A stretch of 64,000 nucleotides of DNA, taken from Streptococcus sanguinis. Its GTDB lineage: Bacteria; Bacillota; Bacilli; Lactobacillales; Streptococcaceae. The translations under genes and the position numbers were made by a program. A model generated the notes under the pieces. It was given only the letters and a program-made list of their open reading frames with translations. It was not told where the DNA came from and did no database searches. Location: positions 514,805 through 578,804 of the forward strand of contig NZ_JAHZPA010000001.1 of NCBI RefSeq assembly GCF_019929225.1, given 5' to 3'. The first letter of the stretch is position 1. Each line of letters opens with the position of its first letter. Positions 1 to 7,505 of this stretch are shown piece by piece.

Positions 1-33
1 AGTGATGTTGGTCACTTTGGAGGTTTAATTAAT

Positions 34-1971
34 ATGAACAATCGTTTCAGACTCTTATCAAGATCTGTTGTAGCGGCTGCGGCTATTATTCCAGCAATTG
101 CTCTTGCGAATAATGCTCAGGCTCAAGATTATGGCTATAACTACTATCAACCAGGCTATAATTACTGGAATGGTGGTTACAACAATTATAACTATGGTTA
201 TAACAACTATAATTACCGTAACAGCCGCAACTACCGTTACAATAACTACAACTATGGTTACAACAATTATAACTATGGTTACAATAACTACAATTACAAC
301 TATGGTTACAATAACTACAATTATGGCTATAATAACTATAACTATGGTTATAATAACTATTATCCAGGCTATAACAACTGGAATTATAACTATAGCAACA
401 ACTACGGATATAATGGTTGGAATAACTACAACAATCTGGCAAATGATGAGAACTATATTTACTGGAATGGTAACCATTACTACCGTATGACAGATGGTTC
501 TTACCGTATCTATCGTGATGGTGAGTGGAAACCACTGACAAATACTAACAATAACAGCACATCCAATAACAACCTGGAAAACGATCCACATTATCGTTAT
601 GAAAATGGTTATCATTACTATGTGCTGGATAATGGCGACTATTACTACTATCAAAATGGCAAGTGGGTGTTTGTTAAGGATTCTACTGATAACTCTACTA
701 ATCCAACAACTCCAAGTCAGCCGGAAGAACCAAAACCAGAAGTTCCAACTCCGACTCCAGCGGAACCAGAACAACCAACGCCAGCTCCTACTGATAAACC
801 AGATGAGCCTACTACACCAGCAGAACCAAAACCAGAGGTACCAAGTGTTGATTTGCCAGAAAATCCTCCAATTAACGGTGCAGAAGGCGACCTCAATCCA
901 TTTGCTCCGAAACCAGAGCAACCAGCAGAACCAAAACCAGAAACTCCAACAAGACCTGCTGTACCAGAGACTCCTGGTTTGGTAACAACTGATAAACCAA
1001 GTGAAGATCAAATTCCGCCATATGTTGAAAAACCAGCAGAAGGTCTTGAACACTTGACTTGGGCACCAAATGGACGAGCTCCAAAAATTATCTACCCAAG
1101 TGGAAAACCAGGTGACAAGGCTCTTGAGTCAGATCCTAACTATTACTTTGATGGTTCTACCCATTATTACCGTATACCATCTGACTCAGAAGCGAATGGC
1201 TATTCTCCATATTGGAAATGGTTTGGTGACAAATGGAAACTTCAAGGTATGACTGATCCAAACGATCCAGCTCTTGATCCAAAACTTCACGAAAACACTG
1301 CTGATGATGAATACATGTACAGTGATAAAGACTCTAGCGTGAAATTGTACTCAACTAACCTAGTGACAACGGCTAAAGCTGGTCAGCCGCTGCCATTCAA
1401 GAACGTTGAAGAGTTCAAGAACTACGTTATCGAAAAGATGAATCCTAAGTTCCTTGATAATGCAGGATGGGATGCCAAAGTTGAATGGGAAATCGAAGAT
1501 CCAGAAATCTTTGAAAAAACCAAAGAAAACCCATATGCTAAGGATTATGTCTTGATTGCAAACCTTAAGAGTGGCGTTGAGGACAAGAAATACAGTGATG
1601 TAGAATTTGGTTATGTTAAGTTTGTTTACCGTGTTGAAGCAACAAACGATACAAACTATGACTATGTTTCAAAAGCTAAAGAAGCTTTCGCTAAAATCAA
1701 TGAAGAGCGTAAAGCTCAAGGCTTGAAAGAGTTGACATGGTCAGAAGATATTTATCAAAATCAAGCACTTCCAAAAGTAAATGAAATCTCACGTCAATAC
1801 GATAGCTCAGGCTTTGTTGGACGTCGCGATGAAGATCCATCTGTTGTCGTTAAGAAATGGGCTAACAGCGGTCTGAGAGAATTGCTTCTTGATCCTAACG
1901 TAACTGAAGGGGCAGTAGCGACAGTTGTAGACGGAAATGGTGTTTACTACTGGGCCTACAGCTATAAATAA
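34..1971 (+). CDS. Secreted Tyr/Asn-rich repeat protein with C-terminal CAP-like domain
   Basis: A 645-residue exported protein. Residues 1-30 form a signal peptide (basic start, Ala/Ile-rich core, AQA cleavage region). Residues about 32-134 are a low-complexity tract built on GYNNYNY units. Three related modules follow (about 135-168, 181-213 and 362-403), each with a D-x-x-Y-x-Y start, paired Tyr and a G-[ED/K]-x-W end. A Pro/Glu/Lys-rich spacer (about 225-355) separates the second and third. The last 100 residues resemble the end of a CAP/SCP domain (INEERKAQGL; LLLDPNVTEGA; YYWAYSY) but appear short. No LPxTG or transmembrane anchor is seen, so it is probably released or held non-covalently. 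GGAGG lies 11 nt before the ATG. Function is unknown; surface or biofilm-matrix roles are inference. Confidence 0.85.
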   Translation: MNNRFRLLSRSVVAAAAIIPAIALANNAQAQDYGYNYYQPGYNYWNGGYNNYNYGYNNYNYRNSRNYRYNNYNYGYNNYNYGYNNYNYNYGYNNYNYGYNNYNYGYNNYYPGYNNWNYNYSNNYGYNGWNNYNNLANDENYIYWNGNHYYRMTDGSYRIYRDGEWKPLTNTNNNSTSNNNLENDPHYRYENGYHYYVLDNGDYYYYQNGKWVFVKDSTDNSTNPTTPSQPEEPKPEVPTPTPAEPEQPTPAPTDKPDEPTTPAEPKPEVPSVDLPENPPINGAEGDLNPFAPKPEQPAEPKPETPTRPAVPETPGLVTTDKPSEDQIPPYVEKPAEGLEHLTWAPNGRAPKIIYPSGKPGDKALESDPNYYFDGSTHYYRIPSDSEANGYSPYWKWFGDKWKLQGMTDPNDPALDPKLHENTADDEYMYSDKDSSVKLYSTNLVTTAKAGQPLPFKNVEEFKNYVIEKMNPKFLDNAGWDAKVEWEIEDPEIFEKTKENPYAKDYVLIANLKSGVEDKKYSDVEFGYVKFVYRVEATNDTNYDYVSKAKEAFAKINEERKAQGLKELTWSEDIYQNQALPKVNEISRQYDSSGFVGRRDEDPSVVVKKWANSGLRELLLDPNVTEGAVATVVDGNGVYYWAYSYK

Positions 1972-2028
1972 TAAGGAATTGTATTCTTAAACATCTGTGC
2001 TCTTAATCTTTGGTTGCATATAAACCAC

Positions 2029-2072
2029 ACTCCAAAAGTTAGATTTTAATTGTCTGACTTTTGGAGTTTTTT
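2029..2072 (+). terminator. Rho-independent terminator after the CAP-like gene
   Basis: A 15-bp stem (2029-2043 with 2053-2067, one G-U pair) precedes a T run. A nearly identical stem ends srtA at 52927-52962. Confidence 0.9.
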
Positions 2073-2149
2073 GTTGAATTAACTAGGAAGCAAAAGTGGC
2101 GGTTGTGGACAGATTTTAAAGTTTAAAAAGGCGAAAAGAAATTTTGAGT

Positions 2150-2175
2150 ACAAAAAAAGCACCGATTGGTGCTTA
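2150..2175 (-). terminator. Terminator of rpmE2
   Basis: The stem 2157-2163 / 2168-2174 (AAGCACC/GGTGCTT) is followed on the minus strand by a T run. It lies 4 nt past the rpmE2 stop. Confidence 0.85.
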
Positions 2176-2178
2176 TGA

Positions 2179-2421
2179 TTATTTGAGACCGTATTTTTTG
2201 TTGAAACGATCCACACGTCCATCTGCTTGAGTGAACTTTTGACGTCCAGTGTAGAATGGGTGTGAGTCTGATGAAATTTCTACACGGATCAATGGGTAAG
2301 TTTCCCCTTCAAATTCAACTGTTTCGTTTGAACGCTTAGTTGAACCACTAAGGAACTGGTAGCCAGTAGAAGTGTCCATGAAGACAACTGGGCGGTATTC
2401 TGGATGAATATCTTTTCTCAT
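2179..2421 (-). CDS. rpmE2: 50S ribosomal protein L31 type B
   Basis: An 80-residue large-subunit protein of the type B (Zn-independent) L31 family. It starts [14 protein letters not shown], carries the family SDSHPFYTG segment, and lacks the CxxC cysteines of type A L31. AGAAAGGA lies a few bases before the ATG. It is monocistronic, with a promoter at about 2482-2510 and its own terminator. Type B L31 is often controlled by zinc through Zur in other Firmicutes, but I see no convincing Zur box here. Confidence 0.95.
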   Translation of the reverse strand: MRKDIHPEYRPVVFMDTSTGYQFLSGSTKRSNETVEFEGETYPLIRVEISSDSHPFYTGRQKFTQADGRVDRFNKKYGLK

Positions 2422-2481
2422 TTTACAAAAATTTCCTTTCTGCCATGGTCTCTTTGCGAGCCATAGATTAGTTACTTTGAT

Positions 2482-2510
2482 AGTTTATCAAATTCTGATT
2501 GATTTGACAA
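2482..2510 (-). promoter_or_regulatory. Promoter of rpmE2 with hairpin-bearing leader
   Basis: On the minus strand TTGTCA (2505-2510), a 17-nt spacer and TAAACT (2482-2487) make a plausible sigma-A promoter. The transcribed leader contains a hairpin (2461-2466 with 2443-2448) just before the Shine-Dalgarno, a possible L31 autoregulatory leader. Confidence 0.5.
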
Positions 2511-2528
2511 GACTTTTAGACTAATTTC

Positions 2529-3464
2529 TTACTTTTTTGCCAATTCTTTCATCTCGGTGTAGATTTGCTCTATTTCTTCTTTTGAAAATGCATTGGCTCC
2601 ACTGGCTAAGGGGTGTCCACCGCCGTGATGATTTTTAGCAATACCGTTGATAGGAATAACCTTGCTGCGCATGCGGACACGGTAGTGACCATCTGGCTGC
2701 TCAACAAAGATAGCCCACAGACCGACTTCTTCGATTCGTCCAGGTGCTCCGACAATGGCTGCTGTATCAGCATCGGTCAGTTGATAGGCTTGTAAAACTT
2801 CCTGAGGCAGAATGACCCGCGCAGTTCCATTTTCATCTATTTCCAACTGCTCATATACATAGCCCTGCAGTTTAGCGACTTGGCGGCTGATAGAGTCCAT
2901 TTTGCGAGACAAGGCTGATAGGTCGAAATCGTATTGACGCAGCTTGGCAGCTACTTCGAATGTGCGGGCGCTAGTAGAAGGATAAAGGAAGCGGCCGGTG
3001 TCGCCAATGATACCAGCATAGAGGAGTTCTGCAGCTTCCTTGCTCAAGTCTAAGTTATTTTCAAAGGCAAAGAGAGCAATCATCTCACTGGCACTGCTAG
3101 AGCTTGTATCAACTAGAGACATATCTCCGTAAACCTCATCATCAGGATGATGATCGATTTTGATGAGGAAGTCGCCTGTCGTGTAGCGTTGGTCATCAAT
3201 GCGGGCTGTATTAGCAGTGTCACAGACGATGACTAGGGCCTCTTGGTATTCTTCGTCTGCAACTTGGTCCATTTGTGCCAACCACATGAGATTGGGCTCA
3301 TCGTAGCCTGTTACTTTTATTGTCTTTTCTGGGAAGTGGTACTGAAGCAGCTTTTGCAGTCCGACCTGACTACCAAGAGCATCAGGATCTGGCCGCATAT
3401 GGCGGTGGATAATAATAGTATCGTATTCTTTGATCTTACTTAAAATATCATGATAAAGAGTCAT
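2529..3464 (-). CDS. pde2: DHH/DHHA1 phosphodiesterase (Pde2/NrnA-type)
   Basis: A 311-residue cytosolic enzyme. The DHH domain has HRHMRPDPDALGSQ near the N terminus and the signature DHHPDD; the DHHA1 domain has GGGHPLASGA near the C terminus. Families of this layout degrade nano-RNA and hydrolyse pAp or pApA; the streptococcal Pde2 member takes part in cyclic-di-AMP turnover. The ATG at 3464 is chosen because GAGG sits 8 nt upstream; an upstream in-frame TTG (3479) has no such signal. It is divergent from the flavodoxin gene. Whether pApA or nano-RNA is the main substrate cannot be read from sequence. Confidence 0.9.
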   Translation of the reverse strand: MTLYHDILSKIKEYDTIIIHRHMRPDPDALGSQVGLQKLLQYHFPEKTIKVTGYDEPNLMWLAQMDQVADEEYQEALVIVCDTANTARIDDQRYTTGDFLIKIDHHPDDEVYGDMSLVDTSSSSASEMIALFAFENNLDLSKEAAELLYAGIIGDTGRFLYPSTSARTFEVAAKLRQYDFDLSALSRKMDSISRQVAKLQGYVYEQLEIDENGTARVILPQEVLQAYQLTDADTAAIVGAPGRIEEVGLWAIFVEQPDGHYRVRMRSKVIPINGIAKNHHGGGHPLASGANAFSKEEIEQIYTEMKELAKK

Positions 3465-3533
3465 AAATAACCTCGTCAACTTTCTTTACCCATTGTAGCA
3501 TAAGAGTTTTTATTTTTAAAATAAAAAAGATAT

Positions 3534-3541
3534 GATATAAT
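3534..3541 (+). promoter_or_regulatory. Extended -10 promoter of the flavodoxin gene
   Basis: TATAAT at 3536-3541 is preceded by TGA, an extended -10. No good -35 is visible. Confidence 0.6.
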
Positions 3542-3569
3542 GAGAGCAGATTAGAATTTGGAGGAAGAT

Positions 3570-4010
3570 ATGACCTTAGCGAAAATTGTATTTGCCAGCA
3601 TGACTGGAAACACCGAGGAAATTGCTGATATTGTGGCGGATAAGCTAAGAGACCTGGATGTAGAAGTTGAAGTGGACGAGTGCACCACTGTCGATGCAGA
3701 AGATTTCTTGGAAGCAGATATTGCGATTGTAGCAACCTACACCTATGGTGACGGTGAGTTGCCTGATGAGATGATGGACTTCTACGAAGACTTGTCTAGT
3801 TTGGATTTGTCTGGCAAGGTCTATGGGGTGGTCGGTTCGGGCGATACTTTCTATGACGAATTCTGCAAGGCTGTCGATGACTTTGATGCTGCCTTTGCTG
3901 CTACAGGAGCGACGAATGGTGCAGAAAGCGTTAAAGTGGATCTATCTGCGGAAGATGATGATATTGCACGTTTAGAAGCTTTTGCGGAAGGCTTGGTTAA
4001 TAAAGTTTAA
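3570..4010 (+). CDS. Flavodoxin
   Basis: A 146-residue short-chain flavodoxin, an FMN-binding electron carrier. The N-terminal phosphate-binding loop SMTGNTEE and the later YTYGDGELPDEM and GSGDTFYDEFC loops are the usual FMN contacts. The family normally shuttles low-potential electrons; the partner is unknown. GGAGGA lies just before the ATG at 3570; an in-frame TTG at 3558 would place that signal inside the gene and is rejected. It is followed by its own terminator, so it is probably not co-transcribed with the downstream sufB. Confidence 0.93.
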   Translation: MTLAKIVFASMTGNTEEIADIVADKLRDLDVEVEVDECTTVDAEDFLEADIAIVATYTYGDGELPDEMMDFYEDLSSLDLSGKVYGVVGSGDTFYDEFCKAVDDFDAAFAATGATNGAESVKVDLSAEDDDIARLEAFAEGLVNKV

Positions 4011-4023
4011 AGTGATAAATAGA

Positions 4024-4050
4024 GAAAACGGCTGCGGCCGTTTTTGTTTT
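4024..4050 (+). terminator. Terminator of the flavodoxin gene
   Basis: The stem AAAACGGC/GCCGTTTT (4025-4032, 4037-4044) with loop TGCG is followed by T-rich sequence. Confidence 0.9.
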
Positions 4051-4060
4051 GCGAAAATGT

Positions 4061-4095
4061 TATTTTCTGACAATTCTCATGATTAGGAGTATAAT
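4061..4095 (+). promoter_or_regulatory. sufB promoter with overlapping CodY-like box
   Basis: CTGACA (4067-4072), a 17-nt spacer and TATAAT (4090-4095) form a strong promoter. The 15-mer at 4061-4075 matches the CodY consensus AATTTTCWGAAAATT at 13 of 15 positions and covers the -35. This geometry suggests repression when branched-chain amino acids are plentiful; binding is inferred. Confidence 0.65.
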
Positions 4096-4134
4096 GTAAG
4101 TAAGCGCTATCCGTCAGATAAAGGAGGAGTTCCT

Positions 4135-5517
4135 ATGAAAGAACGCGACTATGCCTTTGGCTTTCATGATGATGTCAAGCCGCTCTTTTCGACTGGTAAA
4201 GGCCTGACAGAAGAAGTTGTTCGAGAAATCTCAGAAATCAAGAATGAGCCCCAGTGGATGCTGGACTATCGTCTGCGCTCCTTGGAACTCTTTCATAAAC
4301 TGCCCATGCCCGACTTTGGCCCTGATTTGTCAGGGATTCGCTTTGATGATGTTATCTACTACCAGAAGCTAAGCGGAGATCGGGCTCGCAGTTGGGATGA
4401 AGTCCCAGAAGAGATTAAGAAAACCTTTGACCGCTTGGGAATTCCAGAAGCTGAGAAGCAGTTCCTATCTGGAGCTGTGGCTCAGTATGAATCTGAAGTG
4501 GTTTACCACAATATGAAGGAAGAGTTTGCCAAGCTGGGGATTATCTTCACCGATACTGATACGGCTGTTCAGGAATATCCGGACTTGGTCAAGCAGTATT
4601 TTGGTACTGTGATTTCAAACGCTGAGCATAAATTTTCTGCGCTTAATAGCGCAGTTTGGTCTGGCGGAACCTTTATCTATGTGCCCAAGAACGTCCAGTG
4701 CCAAGTTCCTGTTCAGACCTATTTTCGAATCAATGGTGAAAATGCCGGCCAGTTTGAGCGCTCCTTGATGATTATCGAGGAGGGCGGTTCTATACAGTAC
4801 ATCGAGGGCTGTACAGCACCGACCTATACAAGCAATAGTCTTCATGCTGCAAATGTCGAAATCATTGTCAAAAAGGATGCCTTTTTCCGCTATACAACCA
4901 TTCAAAACTGGTCGGACAATGTCTATAACCTCGTAACCGAGCGGGGGATTGTTGAGGAGGGTGGCACCTTAGAGTGGATTGATGGGAACTTAGGCAGTAA
5001 GGTTAATATGAAATATCCTTGTAGCATTCTTAATGGCCGCAATGCACGGACTTCTGTTTTATCTATGTCTTTTGCCAACTATGGTCAGCACTTAGATGCG
5101 GGTTGTAAGGTCTTTCATAATGCTCCTAAGACATCCAGTACCTTAATTTCTAAATCAGTGGCCAAGGATGGTGGAAAGACAGACTATCGTGGTCAGGTCC
5201 GCTTTGGTAAGAATAGTGCTGGTTCCAAATCTCATATCGAGTGCGATACCATTCTCATGGATGGTGAATCCAGTTCTGACACCATTCCTTTTAATGAAAT
5301 CCATAATTCAAATGTCGCGCTAGAGCATGAAGCCAAGGTTTCCAAAGTATCTGAGGACCAGCTCTACTACCTAATGAGCCGAGGAATAAGCGAAGAAGAA
5401 GCCACAGCTATGATTATCAACGGATTTATGGAACCCATTACCAAAGAACTACCAATGGAATACGCCGTCGAACTCAACCAACTCATCAACATGAGTATGG
5501 AAGGCTCAGTTGGTTAA
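4135..5517 (+). CDS. sufB: SufB-family Fe-S cluster assembly scaffold (isolated copy)
   Basis: A 460-residue SufB. It is recognised by YKFGFHDDV-like opening, [53 protein letters not shown] and the C-terminal beta-helix core with HIECDTI and [11 protein letters not shown]. SufB works with SufC and SufD to build Fe-S clusters for transfer to apoproteins. No sufC, sufD, sufS or sufU lies beside it; it sits alone between the flavodoxin and chorismate mutase genes with its own promoter and terminator. It may be a second SufB paralogue, or the suf operon may be split; this window cannot decide. AAGGAGGAG precedes the ATG. Confidence 0.88.
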   Translation: MKERDYAFGFHDDVKPLFSTGKGLTEEVVREISEIKNEPQWMLDYRLRSLELFHKLPMPDFGPDLSGIRFDDVIYYQKLSGDRARSWDEVPEEIKKTFDRLGIPEAEKQFLSGAVAQYESEVVYHNMKEEFAKLGIIFTDTDTAVQEYPDLVKQYFGTVISNAEHKFSALNSAVWSGGTFIYVPKNVQCQVPVQTYFRINGENAGQFERSLMIIEEGGSIQYIEGCTAPTYTSNSLHAANVEIIVKKDAFFRYTTIQNWSDNVYNLVTERGIVEEGGTLEWIDGNLGSKVNMKYPCSILNGRNARTSVLSMSFANYGQHLDAGCKVFHNAPKTSSTLISKSVAKDGGKTDYRGQVRFGKNSAGSKSHIECDTILMDGESSSDTIPFNEIHNSNVALEHEAKVSKVSEDQLYYLMSRGISEEEATAMIINGFMEPITKELPMEYAVELNQLINMSMEGSVG

Positions 5518-5539
5518 AAAGGTCCATTGGACCTTTTTA
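5516..5539 (+). terminator. Terminator of sufB
   Basis: The stem AAAAAGGTCC/GGACCTTTTT with loop ATT overlaps the last base or two of the stop codon. Confidence 0.92.
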
Positions 5540-5605
5540 TTTAGAATTAAACTAGAAAATTTTACTATTTTTTGATATGATAGATAGAATATAAGGAGGA
5601 ATGAG

Positions 5606-5869
5606 ATGACGTTAGAAGAAATCAGACAGGAAATTGATCAAGTTGATGATGCAATCGTTACCTTACTGGAGCAACGCATGAATCTGGTCGACCAAGTCGT
5701 GGCTTTAAAAAAATTAACGGGTACGGCTGTATTGGATAGTAAGAGAGAAGATGCGATTTTCGCCAGAGTTGCGGATAAGGTAGAAAACAAGAGCTACAAA
5801 GAAACTATTGTTGCGACCTTTTCTGACATTTTAAAACGTTCGCGTGAATTTCAGAATAAAAATATCTAA
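5606..5869 (+). CDS. Chorismate mutase (monofunctional AroQ type)
   Basis: An 87-residue all-helical chorismate mutase that converts chorismate to prephenate for Phe and Tyr synthesis. Features are LEEIRQEIDQVDDAIVTLLEQR, with the catalytic Arg of the first helix, and a Lys-rich middle helix (VVALKK). The length is normal for stand-alone AroQ domains. AAGGAGG lies before the ATG, with an extended -10 TGATATGAT at 5573-5581. The stop overlaps the crcB start by one base (TAATG), so this gene and the two fluoride-channel genes form an operon, an odd metabolic pairing conserved in streptococci as I recall it. Confidence 0.9.
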   Translation: MTLEEIRQEIDQVDDAIVTLLEQRMNLVDQVVALKKLTGTAVLDSKREDAIFARVADKVENKSYKETIVATFSDILKRSREFQNKNI

Positions 5870-6243
5870 TGAAAGAAGTACAGAATTCGATAGCTGTGGC
5901 TTTATCTGCGATGGTAGGCGGATGGCTGCGTTATCAGATAGCTCTTTTATTAGTTGTTGCTGACTCATTTCCGCTAGGTACCTTACTGGTCAATTATTTG
6001 GGAACTTTTTTGCTAATCTATATTATCAAGGGCTATCTTAGCAGTAAAGTTAAGTCCCAGCGTCTAATTCTAGCGCTTTCGACCGGTTTTTGCGGAGGTT
6101 TGACGACTTTTTCTGGTCTTCTGCTAGACAGTATCAAACTAGCAGATTCAGGGCGTTATACGGAGCTTCTTATCTATCTAGTTTTAAGTGTAGGTGGTGG
6201 CCTTGCAATCGCCTTATGGGCTGGAAAGCAGGTGAAGGCATGA
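5869..6243 (+). CDS. crcB1: Fluoride efflux channel subunit CrcB/FluC (first copy)
   Basis: A 124-residue membrane protein with four predicted transmembrane helices. The family signatures GTLLVNYLG (helix 2) and TGFCGGLTTFS (helix 3 break, fluoride and central Na+ site) are present. FluC channels are dual-topology dimers that leak fluoride out of the cell; Gram-positives often encode two subunits in tandem that assemble as heterodimers. It overlaps the next gene by ATGA. No fluoride riboswitch is recognisable upstream. Confidence 0.93.
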   Translation: MKEVQNSIAVALSAMVGGWLRYQIALLLVVADSFPLGTLLVNYLGTFLLIYIIKGYLSSKVKSQRLILALSTGFCGGLTTFSGLLLDSIKLADSGRYTELLIYLVLSVGGGLAIALWAGKQVKA

Positions 6244-6566
6244 TATGGGCGATGTTAATCTGCTGCGGCGCTGGTGCTCTTGTGCGTTATGTTTTCTCCA
6301 AGGTCAATAGCAGAACATCTCTGCCGCTTGGGACTTTGTTGGCAAACCTGCTAGGTGCTTTTTTCATTGGATATTTTTATAATCATATAGAAGACAAGCA
6401 GCTTTATGTCATTTTAGCAACAGGCTTCTGTGGTGGACTGACGACCTTTTCCACCTTGAATGATGAGTTGGCAGAGCTCTTTTCGGAGCGAAAGAAATTT
6501 GTTCTCTATTTGGCTTTGACCTATATCCTCGGATTTTTAGCGATTCTTTTAGGAATTTTCATTTAA
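6240..6566 (+). CDS. crcB2: Fluoride efflux channel subunit CrcB/FluC (second copy)
   Basis: A 108-residue partner of the preceding gene with GTLLANLLGAFFIG and TGFCGGLTTFSTL. The ATG at 6240 overlaps the stop of the first copy (ATGA), implying translational coupling. An apparent longer frame from 6090 is only the overlap with crcB1. The two subunits differ in sequence, consistent with an obligate heterodimer of opposed topology (inference). Confidence 0.93.
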   Translation: MIWAMLICCGAGALVRYVFSKVNSRTSLPLGTLLANLLGAFFIGYFYNHIEDKQLYVILATGFCGGLTTFSTLNDELAELFSERKKFVLYLALTYILGFLAILLGIFI

Positions 6567-6571
6567 ACATC

Positions 6572-6685
6572 TTTACATTTTTAGAAATTTTGATATAATA
6601 TAGTTTGTGCCTAATGGAAGCACAAAAAACGGCTAATCCGCTGCGGTCTTGAACCTTAAGATTAGTAAGATAGGAGTAGAAAAAA
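6572..6685 (+). promoter_or_regulatory. rplS promoter and structured L19 leader
   Basis: TTTACA (6572-6577), a 16-nt spacer and TATAAT (6594-6599, with TGA before it) form the promoter. The roughly 80-nt leader holds two stems: TTTGTGC/GCACAAA (6604-6610, 6620-6626) and CTAATC/GATTAG (6633-6638, 6660-6665). Its position and form fit the Firmicute L19 leader used in autoregulation. Confidence 0.75.
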
Positions 6686-7033
6686 ATGAATCCATTAATC
6701 CAAAGTTTGACTGAAGGTCAACTTCGTACTGACATCCCTGCATTCCGTCCTGGTGACACTGTCCGCGTTCACGCGAAAGTTGTCGAAGGAAGTCGCGAAC
6801 GTATCCAGATCTTTGAAGGTGTGGTTATCGCTCGTAAAGGTGCTGGTATCTCAGAAACTTACACCGTTCGTAAGATCTCTAACGGTATCGGTGTTGAACG
6901 TACTTTCCCAATCCACACTCCACGTGTTGACAAGATTGAAGTCGTTCGTTACGGTAAAGTCCGTCGTGCTAAATTGTATTACCTTCGTGCATTGCAAGGT
7001 AAGGCAGCGCGTATCAAAGAAATTCGCCGTTAA
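6686..7033 (+). CDS. rplS: 50S ribosomal protein L19
   Basis: A 115-residue ribosomal protein at the 30S-50S interface. It shows [33 protein letters not shown] and the C-terminal KLYYLR. Length is typical. It has its own strong promoter, leader and terminator; tRNA-Arg(CCU) follows with no clear promoter of its own. Confidence 0.97.
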   Translation: MNPLIQSLTEGQLRTDIPAFRPGDTVRVHAKVVEGSRERIQIFEGVVIARKGAGISETYTVRKISNGIGVERTFPIHTPRVDKIEVVRYGKVRRAKLYYLRALQGKAARIKEIRR

Positions 7034-7043
7034 TCTTAGAAAG

Positions 7044-7068
7044 ACTCTGTCGTTGGGCAGAGTTTTTC
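7044..7068 (+). terminator. Terminator of rplS
   Basis: The stem ACTCTG/CAGAGT (7044-7049, 7058-7063) is followed by TTTTT. Confidence 0.8.
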
Positions 7069-7073
7069 TCTAA

Positions 7074-7145
7074 GTCCCCTTAGTTCAATGGATATAACAA
7101 CTCCCTCCTAAGGAGTAGTTGCTGGTTCGATTCCGGCAGGGGACA
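7074..7145 (+). tRNA. tRNA-Arg (anticodon CCU)
   Basis: The acceptor GTCCCCT pairs with AGGGGAC. The anticodon stem ACTCC/GGAGT encloses CTCCTAA, giving anticodon CCU, which reads AGG. The T arm is GGTTCGATTCC. CCA is not encoded. tRNA-Arg(CCU) genes are frequent insertion sites of mobile elements; the CRISPR locus begins just downstream. Confidence 0.95.
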
Positions 7146-7229
7146 TAAAATCCTAACAATAACCCTTGATTTACAGGGGTTTTTGTTATAGTCGGCCCTA
7201 ATCTGCCCCAAAAGTTTCAAAAGTCTTTC

Positions 7230-7346
7230 TTATCTGATTATGATTTTTTCTTTTTGTTGTTCTAAATGGTGGGTGTAGACTTCTGAAAACTCAAAACAGA
7301 TGGTTTGTCGCCATTCCCAAGTTACGAGAGTAATATCATTCTTCAT
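7230..7346 (-). pseudogene. Possible integrase C-terminal remnant
   Basis: The frame encodes 38 residues from an ATG, and stays open further upstream. It contains VYTHHLEQQKEKI. A Tyr-Thr-His followed by a Lys/Glu-rich tail is how many phage-type tyrosine recombinases end, and the position beside a tRNA 3' end fits an attachment site. The match is short and could be chance. Confidence 0.2.
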
Positions 7347-7384
7347 AGCTGCAGATATGGAGATATTGAAGAATGAAAAATGAG

Positions 7385-7413
7385 CGCTACAGCAAAAGCT
7401 GTAGCGTTTTTTT
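7385..7413 (+). terminator. Orphan terminator upstream of cas9
   Basis: A perfect 9-bp stem CGCTACAGC/GCTGTAGCG with an AAAA loop precedes seven T. No plus-strand gene ends here. It may insulate cas9 from tRNA readthrough or end a small RNA. Confidence 0.85.
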
Positions 7414-7505
7414 AGTAAAAAGTGACAAAAATACTCATTATCTATTGAATTTTTGAGTTTTTAAGTTTACAATGATATTAATATAATGTGTAATGAGGTG
7501 GAGTT

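Larger units (their letters stand above)
7146..7505. other. Gene-poor gap between tRNA-Arg(CCU) and cas9
   Basis: This 360-nt stretch holds an imperfect hairpin after the tRNA (7152-7190), a possible 38-codon minus-strand gene remnant (7230-7346), a strong orphan terminator (7385-7413) and the cas9 promoter region. TATAAT at 7482-7487 is the likely cas9 -10; no well-spaced -35 is evident. GAGGTGGAG lies just before the cas9 ATG. Confidence 0.7.

Noticed and set aside
58..1053. A 331-codon minus-strand open frame opposite the first gene, plus two further long frames there
   Set aside because: They arise because the repetitive, stop-poor GYNNYNY DNA stays open in other frames. The proteins are Ile/Val/Trp monotony without a ribosome site.
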